Shown here in pieces: positions 1-8,090 of a stretch of DNA of 64,000 nucleotides. Within the stretch, counting starts at the first letter, position 1, and the number at the start of each line of letters is the position of its first letter. A program made the position numbers and the translations under genes. The notes under the pieces are model-generated. The model was not told the origin of the DNA. It did no database searches and was given only the letters and a program-made list of their open reading frames with translations. This DNA comes from Bifidobacterium aerophilum (GTDB lineage Bacteria > Actinomycetota > Actinomycetes > Actinomycetales > Bifidobacteriaceae), in the NCBI RefSeq assembly GCF_010667685.1, contig NZ_WHZW01000005.1, positions 85,602 to 149,601 of the forward strand, written 5' to 3'.

Positions 1-272
1 AGCGCATGGGGATCATCCGGCAGGCCGGCGAATACCTGGCGACGGCGCTGGCGATGCCGGTCGGCATGCTCGACATCACCGACATCTGCGTGTACGGCCC
101 GGCCGACATCATCAACAACACGCTGCTCGACGCCGCGCAGCAGCAGCTGGACCGTCTCACCGCGTCGACGTTCCACGCGCGCAGCGTGATCCGCCGGTGC
201 CAGTGCGGCGCGGACATCACGCTGCGCGGCAGCGCCGTGTCCGTGGTACGCCACTACATCGAGGAATGGTGA
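1..272 (+). CDS. ROK-family regulator or kinase, C-terminal fragment (5' truncated by window)
   Basis: The reading frame is open from the window edge to TGA at 270-272, so only the last ~90 residues are visible. The segment GMLDITDICVYGPADIINN followed by a C-terminal helix region resembles the end of NagC/XylR-type ROK proteins, where the ROK fold closes with the statement that a glycolytic or regulatory sugar-binding site sits in a chromosomally neighbouring domain. No DNA-binding or sugar-binding motif is in view, so regulator and kinase cannot be told apart, although the wording of the C-terminus looks more like a regulator. It converges on the GH127 gene across a repeat-rich 180-bp gap. 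Confidence 0.65.
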   Translation, partial: RMGIIRQAGEYLATALAMPVGMLDITDICVYGPADIINNTLLDAAQQQLDRLTASTFHARSVIRRCQCGADITLRGSAVSVVRHYIEEW

Positions 273-328
273 GTCGACTTTCTCGCCCGCTCCGGCTCCA
301 CTCATTCCCATCCGCCCATATATCCACA

Positions 329-436
329 GGCCGTAACCCAACACCAGCAAACCCCTCCCGTTGAGTTACGGCCGTTTCGCAGGCAAAAAGAGGCCGTAGC
401 TCAACAATGGGACGCGGTTCCTGTTGAGTTACGGCC
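329..436. repeat. Four alternating 14-bp inverted repeats (GTTGAGTTACGGCC family)
   Basis: Copies lie at 329-342 (minus, one mismatch), 360-373 (plus), 392-405 (minus, one mismatch) and 423-436 (plus). Start-to-start spacing is 31, 32 and 31 bp. Adjacent copies can fold into 14-bp stems, for example 360-373 with 392-405. They lie between convergent genes, so a bidirectional terminator is the simplest role. A related set lies at 12973-13084. Confidence 0.75.
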
Positions 437-451
437 GACCGTGCGCGGGAA

Positions 452-2644
452 TCAATCGTGCAGGAAGACGGTCATCTCGTTCTCGCCGCGGTTGGCCCAC
501 GCGAAGTACGGGATGAGGGTCGCGGTCACCGGCTCGCGGCGGACGGGCCGGTACTCGGCGTACAGCGGCGCGAACGCGGGCGACTCCGCGTCCGTGCCGG
601 CCGGCACCGGCTCGCGCCATGCGGGCACCTCAAGGCGCACCATGTCACGCTCCACGTCATCGACCTCGCCCTGACCGTCCGCATCGATGCCGGCCGCGCC
701 CGCGTGGAACTCGAACGGCACGACCTTGACCGAGTCCGGGTCGGCCAGGATCGCCGCCACGTCCGCGTGCAGCAGATGCAGGTTCGCGCCGTTGTCCCGC
801 TCCTCGGCGCAGAACGTGATCGGGCCGCGCACGAACGCGACGCGGCCAGCGTCCTCGCGCACCATCGGATTCGCCTTCATCATGCGCACCGGCATCGGGA
901 AATTGAACACGACCTCGTCGCCGTCATGCCACTGGCCGGCGAAGTACACGTAGCCGTCACGCACCGAACGCACGACACGGCCGTCGGCCTCGCCGGACGC
1001 CGAGATCGCACCCGCCGCCGCATCCACGGAACCGGCCCAACCCGGCAGACGGAACGCCAACGTGAACGTCGTCGCCTCCCCCAGCTTCACGACGACCTTG
1101 CCATCGCCCTGCCATGGCAGGTTCGCGTTCGTCGTCAGTTCGACCGCGGCGCCACCAAGCACCGCTTTCGCCACACCACCCATATACAGGTGCGTGTACA
1201 ACGTCGAACCGTCATTGCCCACCGTGTATGCATACTCCTGCACCGACTCGACGATGCGCGCGATGTTCGGCGGGCAGCACGCGCAGCCGAACCACTTCTG
1301 ACGCACGGTTTTGACGTGGCCGAGACGCTTGTCACGATGGTTTGCGTACGGATTGACTTCAAGCGGGTTCACATAGAAGAAGCTCTTGCCATCCAGCGCC
1401 ATGCCGGCCAGCGTCGTGTTGTACAACGCCTGCTCCATCACGTCCGCGTATTCGGCCTTCGGCGCGATCTCAAGCATGCGGCGCGCGAAGAACGCGAGCG
1501 AGATCGCCGCGCACGACTCGGAATAGGCCGCGTCGTTCGGCAGATCGTAGTCGTACGAGAACGCCTCGCCGTTATTGGTGCCGCCGATGCCGCCGGTCAC
1601 ATACAGTTTCTTGTCCACGATGTTGCGCCACAGCGTCTCACACGCCTCGACCAGCGAATCATCGTCGGACAGTTTCGCCACGGCCGCCATGCCGGAATAC
1701 AGGTAGCCGGCGCGCACCGCGTGGCCGACCGCCTCCTTCTGCTCGCGCACCGGCTTGTGCGCCTGCGCGTAGGACGGATCAAAATCCCAGTTGGCGTCGG
1801 TGTAGCCGGTGTCTTTGTCGCGCTTGTCCTCCGCCAAGAAGTAGTTCGGCTCGGTGCCGCGCTCGTCGATGAAGAACCTGGCGAGGTCGAGATACTTCTT
1901 CTCGCCGGTCAGGTCGGCCAGACGCGCCAGCGCCATCTCCGCGATTTCGTGACCCGGATAGCCTTTGCACTGGTCGGCTTTCGGTCCGAAATACTCGGCG
2001 GTGTAGTCCGCAAACCGGCATGCCGCCTTGAGCAGCTTGTCCTTGCCGGTGCCCTCGTAGTACGCGATCGCGCCTTCGATGAGGTGGCCGAGGCAGTACA
2101 GCTCGTGGTGCCAACGCAGGTTGTGGAACGCGCGGTCCATGCCGTTGAGGATGTAATAGGTGTCGAGATAGCCGTTGTCGAGCTGCGCCGCGCACACGAT
2201 GTCGATCGCCTTGTCCGCCGTGGCCTCAAGCTCGGCGTCCGGGTGCTGGGTGAGGCTGTAGCCGACCGCCTCGATCCACTTCGAGAAGTCCGTGTCCTGG
2301 AACACGAAGCCGTAGAACTTGTCCGGATCGGGCGCTTCACCGTCTTTCGGGAGCACGGCAAAGCCTCGGTAGGAGAACTCCGGCGGGTACGCCTTGCGGT
2401 CGTCGTTTCCGTTCCTGCGCGCGTTCTGCGCGGCGGCGGCCTTGAAGTTGTGCATGCAGTAGCTGGGCGCGGCGCCGGGGACGTTGTCGTTGAGCGCGTT
2501 CCACTGGAACGGGATGACGGCGGTGCGCACGAGCTCCTGCTCGGCGTGCCAGAACGCGTCGGTGACGGTGACGCTGCGCAGTGCGAGCGGCTTGCTGTGC
2601 CGCGCGGCGGATGCGACGGCGTGCGGGTTGGTTTGGATGGACAT
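452..2644 (-). CDS. GH127 beta-L-arabinofuranosidase (HypBA1-like), 730 aa
   Basis: The product should remove non-reducing terminal beta-L-arabinofuranosyl residues from arabino-oligosaccharides in the cytoplasm, since no signal peptide is present. Whole-length similarity to B. longum HypBA1 is recognisable: the stretch around GEAFSYDYDLPND holds the acid/base glutamate region, and GCACCPPNIAR places Cys454, Cys456 and Cys457 where the family has its zinc-bound cysteines, Cys456 matching the nucleophile. The C-terminus PYFAWANRGENEM also matches. The ATG at 2644 is chosen because AAGGAGT lies just upstream; the longer open frame has no ribosome site. It is the last gene of the permease operon, 62 bp after the second permease. 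About 70 residues longer than HypBA1, mostly at the N-terminus, so the exact linkage is inferred. Confidence 0.9.
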   Translation of the reverse strand: MSIQTNPHAVASAARHSKPLALRSVTVTDAFWHAEQELVRTAVIPFQWNALNDNVPGAAPSYCMHNFKAAAAQNARRNGNDDRKAYPPEFSYRGFAVLPKDGEAPDPDKFYGFVFQDTDFSKWIEAVGYSLTQHPDAELEATADKAIDIVCAAQLDNGYLDTYYILNGMDRAFHNLRWHHELYCLGHLIEGAIAYYEGTGKDKLLKAACRFADYTAEYFGPKADQCKGYPGHEIAEMALARLADLTGEKKYLDLARFFIDERGTEPNYFLAEDKRDKDTGYTDANWDFDPSYAQAHKPVREQKEAVGHAVRAGYLYSGMAAVAKLSDDDSLVEACETLWRNIVDKKLYVTGGIGGTNNGEAFSYDYDLPNDAAYSESCAAISLAFFARRMLEIAPKAEYADVMEQALYNTTLAGMALDGKSFFYVNPLEVNPYANHRDKRLGHVKTVRQKWFGCACCPPNIARIVESVQEYAYTVGNDGSTLYTHLYMGGVAKAVLGGAAVELTTNANLPWQGDGKVVVKLGEATTFTLAFRLPGWAGSVDAAAGAISASGEADGRVVRSVRDGYVYFAGQWHDGDEVVFNFPMPVRMMKANPMVREDAGRVAFVRGPITFCAEERDNGANLHLLHADVAAILADPDSVKVVPFEFHAGAAGIDADGQGEVDDVERDMVRLEVPAWREPVPAGTDAESPAFAPLYAEYRPVRREPVTATLIPYFAWANRGENEMTVFLHD

Positions 2645-2706
2645 GTGCGATGACTCCTTGAATGTTGTTGGGATCAGAATGGATAACTGAAGAGGTGTGT
2701 GATGCG

Positions 2707-3648
2707 TCAGCCTTTGACCGCTCCGATCATCACGCCCTTGTTGAAGTACTTCTGCAGGAAGGGGTAGATGACGAGCAGCGGCAGGGTGGAGACGATGATC
2801 ACGCCGTATTTGATCTGCTCGGCGATGCGCTGGTTTTCGATGGCGTTGCGGGCATTCTCGAACACGTTGGCCTTGTTGGCGAGCAGGATGTTCTGCAATA
2901 CCACCTGCAACGGCTGCTTGTCGGACGAGGTGACGTAGATCAGACCGGTGAAGTAGTCGTTCCAATGGCCGACGAAGTAGTACAGGCCGATCACGGCGAT
3001 GATCGCGCTCGACAGCGGCAGCACGATTTTCACGAAGTATCCGATGTAGCTCAGGCTGTCGATCTGTGCGGCGTCATGCAGATCCTCGGGGATCGATGTC
3101 TCGAAGAACGAACGGGCGATGATCAGGTTCCACACCGACACGGCGGTCGGCAGGATGAACACCCACATCGAGTCGAGCAGGCCGAGATCCTTGTACAGCA
3201 GGTAGTTCGGGATCATGCCGCCCGCGAAGTACATGGTGAAGGTGAGCAGGAACAGCAGCACGCGACGCGGCTTGAACTCGCGCCGGGACAGCGCGAACGC
3301 ACCGGGCAGCGTGACCACGAGGTTCAGCGCGGTGCCGAGCACCGCGTACACGATGGTGTTCCAGTAGCCCTGCCAGATGTCGCCGTTGGCGAACACCTTC
3401 CGGTATCCGGCGAAGTTCAGTCCGAGAGGGATGAGGGTGACGTCTCCGGCCGCGACCTTCGCCTGATCGGACACGCTGGCGATGATGACGAACCACAGCG
3501 GGTAGATCACGACGAAGCAGGTCAGGGCGATGACCGCCCAGATGACGATGTCGGTCACCCGGTCGCCGAAGCCTTTCTTCTGGCTGACGTGCTTGTTCCA
3601 AGGGATTTCGGGCGCTTTGGTTGCGACCGATGCGTATGCGTTGCTCAT
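2707..3648 (-). CDS. ABC sugar permease, LplC/MalG type, 313 aa
   Basis: An inner-membrane subunit of a carbohydrate ABC importer. The sequence has six hydrophobic segments beginning near residue 35 (VIWAVIALTCFVVIYPLWF) and the EAA-loop region IPEDLHDAAQIDSLSYIG that contacts the ATPase. It ends YFNKGVMIGAVKG, typical of the LplC branch that pairs with LplB permeases and long lipoprotein binding proteins. It follows its partner permease by 33 bp. No ATPase gene is nearby, which is normal in bifidobacteria where a shared MsmK-type ATPase serves many importers. The substrate, arabinose-containing oligosaccharides, is inferred from GH127 and GH51 neighbours. Confidence 0.9.
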   Translation of the reverse strand: MSNAYASVATKAPEIPWNKHVSQKKGFGDRVTDIVIWAVIALTCFVVIYPLWFVIIASVSDQAKVAAGDVTLIPLGLNFAGYRKVFANGDIWQGYWNTIVYAVLGTALNLVVTLPGAFALSRREFKPRRVLLFLLTFTMYFAGGMIPNYLLYKDLGLLDSMWVFILPTAVSVWNLIIARSFFETSIPEDLHDAAQIDSLSYIGYFVKIVLPLSSAIIAVIGLYYFVGHWNDYFTGLIYVTSSDKQPLQVVLQNILLANKANVFENARNAIENQRIAEQIKYGVIIVSTLPLLVIYPFLQKYFNKGVMIGAVKG

Positions 3649-3681
3649 GATGGCGAACTCGTTTCTGGAAATTGCGGATGG

Positions 3682-4632
3682 TTAGAAGATGCTGGTTTCG
3701 GATGCGCGGCTCGCGATGAAGTTGGCGAGCAGCAGGAACGCGAAGTTGACGAGCGTGTTGAACAGGCCGATGGCAGTGCCGTAGGAGTACTGGTATCCGA
3801 GCAGACCCAGCTTGTACGTGTAGGTCGAGATGACTTCGGACGCCGGCAGGTTCATGGTGTTCTGCATGAGGAACACTTTCTCGAAGCCGACGGAGAGCAC
3901 CGAACCCATGTTCATGATGAGCAGGATCACGCAGGTCGGCATGATGGTGGGCAGGTCGACGTACCGGATGAGCTGGAGTCGGCCGGCGCCGTCCATTTTG
4001 GCGGCCTCGTACAGCGACAGGTCCACGGAGCTCAGTGCGGCCAGGTAGATGATGGCGTTCCATCCGCAGTGCTGCCAGACTTCCGAAATCCAGTAGATCG
4101 GGGCGAACAGGTTCGGGTTGTCCATCACGCTCGATTGGCCGAGGAATCGCCCGATCAGACCGCTGTCGGGAGCAAGGAAGATGTTGATCAGGGAAACGAC
4201 GACCACGATGGAGATGAAGTGCGGCATGTAGGTGAGCGTCTGCACGAATCCCTTGACCGTCTTCGATCCGATCTGGTTGATGAGCAGGGCCAGGATGATC
4301 GGGAAAATGAAGCCGAGCACGAGTGTGCCGAGGCTGACGCGCACGGTGTTGACGATCGTTTCGACGAACATCGGCGAGGTGAAGTACTGGTGGAAGTACT
4401 TCAGGCCGACGAGCTTGCCGCCGGTCAGCCCCGCGCCCGGCGTGAAGTCGCGGAACGCCAGCTGCAGTCCCCACATCGGCACGTAGGCGAACAATCCCAC
4501 GAAGCCGAGCGTGGGCGCGACCAGCAGCCACAACTGCCAGTATTTTTGGAAATGACGGACCAGCCGTGCGCCGACGGACGGTTTTGCCTGATCCGTACCT
4601 CCGGTGGTCTGAATCATCGTTGATTGCGACAT
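3682..4632 (-). CDS. ABC sugar permease, LplB type, 316 aa
   Basis: First gene of the operon running to GH127. It has an N-terminal cytoplasmic tail, then a first membrane segment around residues 33-55 (YWQLWLLVAPTLGFVGLFAY) and the EAA loop LYEAAKMDGAGRLQLIRYV. The LplB family pairs with LplC permeases and imports oligosaccharides. A GGAGG-type ribosome site precedes the ATG at 4632. An operator palindrome at 4720-4731, about 90 bp upstream, indicates LacI control. The binding protein for this importer is probably the lipoprotein encoded at 6040-7653, separated from it by the regulator gene. Confidence 0.9.
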   Translation of the reverse strand: MSQSTMIQTTGGTDQAKPSVGARLVRHFQKYWQLWLLVAPTLGFVGLFAYVPMWGLQLAFRDFTPGAGLTGGKLVGLKYFHQYFTSPMFVETIVNTVRVSLGTLVLGFIFPIILALLINQIGSKTVKGFVQTLTYMPHFISIVVVVSLINIFLAPDSGLIGRFLGQSSVMDNPNLFAPIYWISEVWQHCGWNAIIYLAALSSVDLSLYEAAKMDGAGRLQLIRYVDLPTIMPTCVILLIMNMGSVLSVGFEKVFLMQNTMNLPASEVISTYTYKLGLLGYQYSYGTAIGLFNTLVNFAFLLLANFIASRASETSIF

Positions 4633-4719
4633 CGCATCCTCCGCTTTGATTGTGTGATATTGAGAAATGGTTTTCGTTGAAATGAAGAAGATAGATGAAA
4701 CTTAAGTATTTTCGTTACC

Positions 4720-4731
4720 GAAAACGTTTTC
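4720..4731. promoter_or_regulatory. LacI operator GAAAACGTTTTC upstream of arabinoside permease operon
   Basis: A perfect 12-bp palindrome in the gap between the regulator stop and the permease start. The same core recurs at 5937, 7792, 7960 and, imperfectly, 8024. LacI-family regulators bind such CG-centred palindromes. Confidence 0.75.
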
Positions 4732-4828
4732 TCTATGTCATGAGGATAGAGCCGACTCGCCAGAATGTCAATTCACTTCCGGCCGGATCATGCCACGGCA
4801 CCGAACGCCGTATCTGACGTCGACATAC

Positions 4829-4860
4829 AAAAACGCCGGCCCGCTTCACGCGGGTCGGCG
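4829..4860 (-). terminator. Rho-independent terminator after the arabinoside LacI gene
   Basis: An 11-bp stem (CGCCGGCCCGC with GCGGGTCGGCG, one G-U pair) is followed on the minus strand by a run of five T. It lies 20 bp past the regulator stop codon. Confidence 0.75.
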
Positions 4861-4879
4861 CATCAGGAAAGAACGAGGT

Positions 4880-5908
4880 TCAGCAGTCCGTCGAGGCGCG
4901 GCGCATCAACGCGCACGACGCGTATTCCACGCCATGCGAGGGCTTGCCGTCCATCGCATCCATCAGACGGCGCGCCGCCAGCCGGCCGATCTCATCCAAC
5001 GCGTTGGACATGCTCGTCAGCGGAGGGTTGGTGTTGAGCACGATCGGCCCCCAGTCGTCATGTCCCATCAGCGCCACGTCCTGCGGCACGCTGATGCCGT
5101 GCGTATGCAGCACGTCAAGCGCTCCCATCGCCAGCACGTCGCTTTGGCAGATCACCGCATCGAACGCGGTGCCCGCGTCGATCAGCCGCAGGATCTCCTG
5201 CCGCGACCATTCGGCCATCCATGTGCCGAAACGCGGAATGTTCACCGGCGTCAGGCCGAGTTCGTCCATCATCTCCATCGCGCCTTGCAGGCGGTCGATG
5301 GCGGCCTTCGAGCTGGCCTCGCCGCACACGATCGCGATCCGGTCACGCCCGATCTCGGCCATGTGCCGCACAGCCATGCGCCCCGCCTCTACGTTGTCGA
5401 CCGTGATCGAACAGTCGCGCTCGTCGGACGACGCGGCGTACGCGTACACGACCGGCACCGGGACCTCCTCGTGCAGCGGCGGCCTGATGTTCGTGTTGTG
5501 GTTCACGATGAGCAGTCCGTCGACGTTGCGCGCGAGCAGCGCGTCGATGCACTGGCGTTCCAGCCTCACGTCACCGAAGGCGTTCGACAGCAGCACGGTC
5601 ACGCCGTTGGCGCTCAACTCGTTCTGCACACCCGCCATGATCGGGCTGGAAAACGAGCCTTGGTCGGCCGCGAACATGCCGATCGACCCGGACTTGCCGG
5701 ATACCAGCGTCTGCGCGATCGGGTTCGGTTCGTAGTTCAGACGCTCCGCGATCTCGTTGACCTTCTTGCGCGTCGCCTCGCTCACGCCCGGTTTGCCGCG
5801 CAGCGCCTTGGACGCCGCGCCCACCGACACCCCGGCCGCCCGAGCCACGTCGGTAAGGGATGCCCTTCCCAGCATGCCTGTGCTCCCCATGTCCTTACCA
5901 CCGGCCAT
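4880..5908 (-). CDS. LacI-family regulator of the arabinoside locus, 342 aa
   Basis: The N-terminus carries the LacI helix-turn-helix and hinge (LTDVARAAGVSVGAASKALR, then a hinge region ending NYEPNPIAQTL), followed by a periplasmic-binding-protein-like effector domain. The family normally represses sugar genes and is released by a sugar ligand. Operators with an AAAACGTTTT core lie before its own gene (5937-5948), before the permeases, and in the divergent solute-binding-protein/GH51 promoter, so auto-control and local control are likely. ATG 5908 is used; an in-frame ATG at 5890 with AAGG only three bases upstream is a weaker alternative, and the helix-turn-helix is intact from either. The ligand is probably arabinose or an arabino-oligosaccharide, by context only. 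Confidence 0.88.
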   Translation of the reverse strand: MAGGKDMGSTGMLGRASLTDVARAAGVSVGAASKALRGKPGVSEATRKKVNEIAERLNYEPNPIAQTLVSGKSGSIGMFAADQGSFSSPIMAGVQNELSANGVTVLLSNAFGDVRLERQCIDALLARNVDGLLIVNHNTNIRPPLHEEVPVPVVYAYAASSDERDCSITVDNVEAGRMAVRHMAEIGRDRIAIVCGEASSKAAIDRLQGAMEMMDELGLTPVNIPRFGTWMAEWSRQEILRLIDAGTAFDAVICQSDVLAMGALDVLHTHGISVPQDVALMGHDDWGPIVLNTNPPLTSMSNALDEIGRLAARRLMDAMDGKPSHGVEYASCALMRRASTDC

Positions 5909-5936
5909 GACGCCCCCGATCGCACCAATTGTCTAC

Positions 5937-5948
5937 AAAAACGTTTTC
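5937..5948. promoter_or_regulatory. LacI operator upstream of its own gene
   Basis: AAAAACGTTTTC, 29 bp upstream of the regulator ATG. It matches the other operators at 11 of 12 positions. A second inverted repeat, CGTTTA-TCA-TAAACG at 5955-5969, lies beside it. Confidence 0.65.
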
Positions 5949-6039
5949 TTATTACGTTTATCATAAACGAACAGCGACGAACTCGGGGACGTCATGTCTC
6001 GGTATTGCCTATATGCCGTTTGTCTCCATCGGCGTCCGC

Positions 6040-7653
6040 CTACTTGACGTTCTCGTCGTAGAGCTTCTGCCAGGTCTGGATGCCCTGCTCGAGGCCGGAG
6101 TTGTTCAGCTTCTGAACATAGGCGTCCCACTCCCCATCGATGCCGCCGTTGACGACCCACTTCGAGAACTGCGACAGCGCGTAGTTCGTGACGGCGGTGT
6201 TGATGTTGGCCAGCTGCGTCGACTGGTCGGTGCTGGGCTGGACGTACGAGGGCATGTAGTCGTCGGACTCTGCGAGGGTCTTGTAGATGTCGCCGTACGC
6301 GGTCTCGACATCCTTGAGGACATAGTCGTCCTGCTCGCGCGAGGTGGCGTCCTTGGAGGTCAGCGTGACCTCCGGGGGAATCCAACCGGCGAAGTAGCCG
6401 TAGATGGCTTCCAGCTTCGGCTGGGTCTCGGCGTTGACCTGGGTCTTCTCGTAGTGGTGATTGCCCTTGTCGGTGGTGAACTCGGGGATGGAGCCGACGT
6501 ACTGTTCGACGGAGATCTTCTCGCTGTACAGCGCGTTGACGATCTTCCAGATGGCGTCCTTGTTCGGGGCCTCCTTGGCCACGGACAGGCGGCCGTTGAC
6601 GATCATGAACTCGTCGGCGTTGTAATCCCAGCTCGGCTCGCTGGACGCGGTCGCTTTGAGCGGCGGCAGCGAAACATAGTCGTACATGTTGTTCTGGCCG
6701 AAGGAGGTCAGTTCGTTGAAGCCGACCTGCACGCCGACGGTTTCCGGATCGGCCTGGATGTCGGCGTTGTACTTGTTCACGTCCTGCGTCAGGGTGTTCT
6801 TGGGCAGCAGCCCCTCGTCGACGAAGCGGTTCAGCATCGTCACCAGGCTCTTGTATTCGTCGGAGACGAGGAAGTTGCCGACCTTGCCGTCCTTGACGTA
6901 ATAGCCGTTGACGCCGGCGGTGTTCTTCACGAGCTGCGTGGTGATGCCGGTGGACCCCATCATGCCGAAGATGAAGTTGCTGCCGATGGTGGTGGTGACG
7001 AGCGGCGCGAAGCTGAACGGCACCTCATCGGCCTTGCCGTTGCCGTTCGGGTCCTGCGTCTTGAACGCCTTGAGCACGGTTTCGAGCTCGTCCCACGTGG
7101 TCGGTTCCTTGAGGCCCAGCTTGTCGAGCCATTTCTTGTTGATCATGAGTCGGATGGCGGAATTCAGGTTGGTGCTGTCCTTGGCGCTGGGCAGGCCGTA
7201 GATGTGGCCGTCCTGAGTGACCACCTTCTCGGCGTTCGGATAGGTTTCGAAGAACTTCTTGACGTTGGGCAGCTGCTTGTCGATGTGGGGTTTGAGATCC
7301 TCGAACAGATTGCCGAACTGCAGCGTGGAGGCCAGATCCATCGCGCAGATGGCCACGTCGGGGATGTTGCCGGAGGTCAGCATGCCCGGACGCTGCTGCT
7401 GCCACTGGTTGGTGTCCAGATCGGTCCACTCGATGTCGCAGTCGCAGGCCGCTTCGAGCTCCTTGGTCCACGACATCTCGTCCATCTTCGGGCTGTTGGA
7501 TACGTCGTGGACGACGCTGATCTTCACGACCGGCTTGCCGTCGGCGTTGACGCGGGTCTGCGATCCGCTGGACGAACTGCCGCATGCGGCCAGCGCGGAC
7601 AGCGACATCACCGTCGCGGCGGTCGCCGCGATCATCTTGGTTATCGGCTTCAT
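6040..7653 (-). CDS. Extracellular solute-binding lipoprotein (LplA-like), 537 aa
   Basis: A lipoprotein signal peptide ends in the lipobox LSALAAC near residue 24, followed by a serine-rich linker, so the mature protein is tethered outside the membrane. The long 537-residue form with motifs such as YNADEFMIVNGRLSVAKEAPN and a C-terminal YVQKLNNSGLEQGIQTWQ helix is typical of family 1 binding proteins that pair with LplB/LplC permeases. The operator at 7792-7803 in its promoter region ties it to the local LacI regulator. It is transcribed toward the regulator and divergently from the GH51 genes. Its ligand is inferred to be an arabinose-containing oligosaccharide. Confidence 0.88.
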   Translation of the reverse strand: MKPITKMIAATAATVMSLSALAACGSSSSGSQTRVNADGKPVVKISVVHDVSNSPKMDEMSWTKELEAACDCDIEWTDLDTNQWQQQRPGMLTSGNIPDVAICAMDLASTLQFGNLFEDLKPHIDKQLPNVKKFFETYPNAEKVVTQDGHIYGLPSAKDSTNLNSAIRLMINKKWLDKLGLKEPTTWDELETVLKAFKTQDPNGNGKADEVPFSFAPLVTTTIGSNFIFGMMGSTGITTQLVKNTAGVNGYYVKDGKVGNFLVSDEYKSLVTMLNRFVDEGLLPKNTLTQDVNKYNADIQADPETVGVQVGFNELTSFGQNNMYDYVSLPPLKATASSEPSWDYNADEFMIVNGRLSVAKEAPNKDAIWKIVNALYSEKISVEQYVGSIPEFTTDKGNHHYEKTQVNAETQPKLEAIYGYFAGWIPPEVTLTSKDATSREQDDYVLKDVETAYGDIYKTLAESDDYMPSYVQPSTDQSTQLANINTAVTNYALSQFSKWVVNGGIDGEWDAYVQKLNNSGLEQGIQTWQKLYDENVK

Positions 7654-7791
7654 TGCTTCACTTTCTCCTTGAGTCGGAACCGTGGCGTTGAGCGAACCGT
7701 TCCGATGATGGTTTTGATGGATCAGTGAGAAAACGTCTTCGTTAAGGGCGTACGTCGTTGTTGATCAGGTTTGGCTTGATCTCCATCGAAC

Positions 7792-7803
7792 GAAAACGTT
7801 TTC
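7792..7803. promoter_or_regulatory. LacI operator in solute-binding-protein promoter
   Basis: Perfect GAAAACGTTTTC about 140 bp upstream of the lipoprotein start. The 437-bp divergent gap 7654-8090 holds this site, those at 7960 and 8024, and no credible gene. Confidence 0.72.
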
Positions 7804-7959
7804 TTGATATGCATCATAAAGCTACGATTCCCAAAAGTCAAATGACATGTGAAAGACCTTCGCCTTACTAGATACTTACTTAAAGCTGCCGAACACGCCA
7901 GGAACACCGACAGCAATTTGCGAAACTCCATCACAATGCCTATATTGAACACAGATTTC

Positions 7960-7971
7960 GAAAACGTTTTC
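7960..7971. promoter_or_regulatory. LacI operator in GH51 promoter
   Basis: Perfect GAAAACGTTTTC about 120 bp upstream of the first GH51 gene, on the far side of the divergent region from the 7792 site. Confidence 0.72.
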
Positions 7972-8023
7972 TGCGGTCTGTCGGAGTCGCGCTCCGCAGA
8001 AGTATGTGACGGAATCGCAGTAC

Positions 8024-8035
8024 AAAAACGTTTGC
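8024..8035. promoter_or_regulatory. Degenerate LacI operator near GH51 start
   Basis: AAAAACGTTTGC, matching the operator core except near the right end, 55 bp upstream of the GH51 ATG and therefore placed to block transcription. Confidence 0.5.
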
Positions 8036-8090
8036 GCATATATTGCGGCGCGACGCAGCGCGTCGCCTCCAGCGTTAAGGAGCATCATCC

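Noticed and set aside
329..436. Regularly spaced repeats considered as a small CRISPR array
   Set aside because: Units are only 14 bp, alternate in orientation, and the intervening sequence is ~17 bp. No Cas gene is in the window.
458..2653. 731-residue open frame on the plus strand opposite GH127
   Set aside because: Long antisense frames are common at this GC content. The translation is Arg/Val/His-rich with no domain, and the minus-strand protein is clearly a GH127 enzyme.
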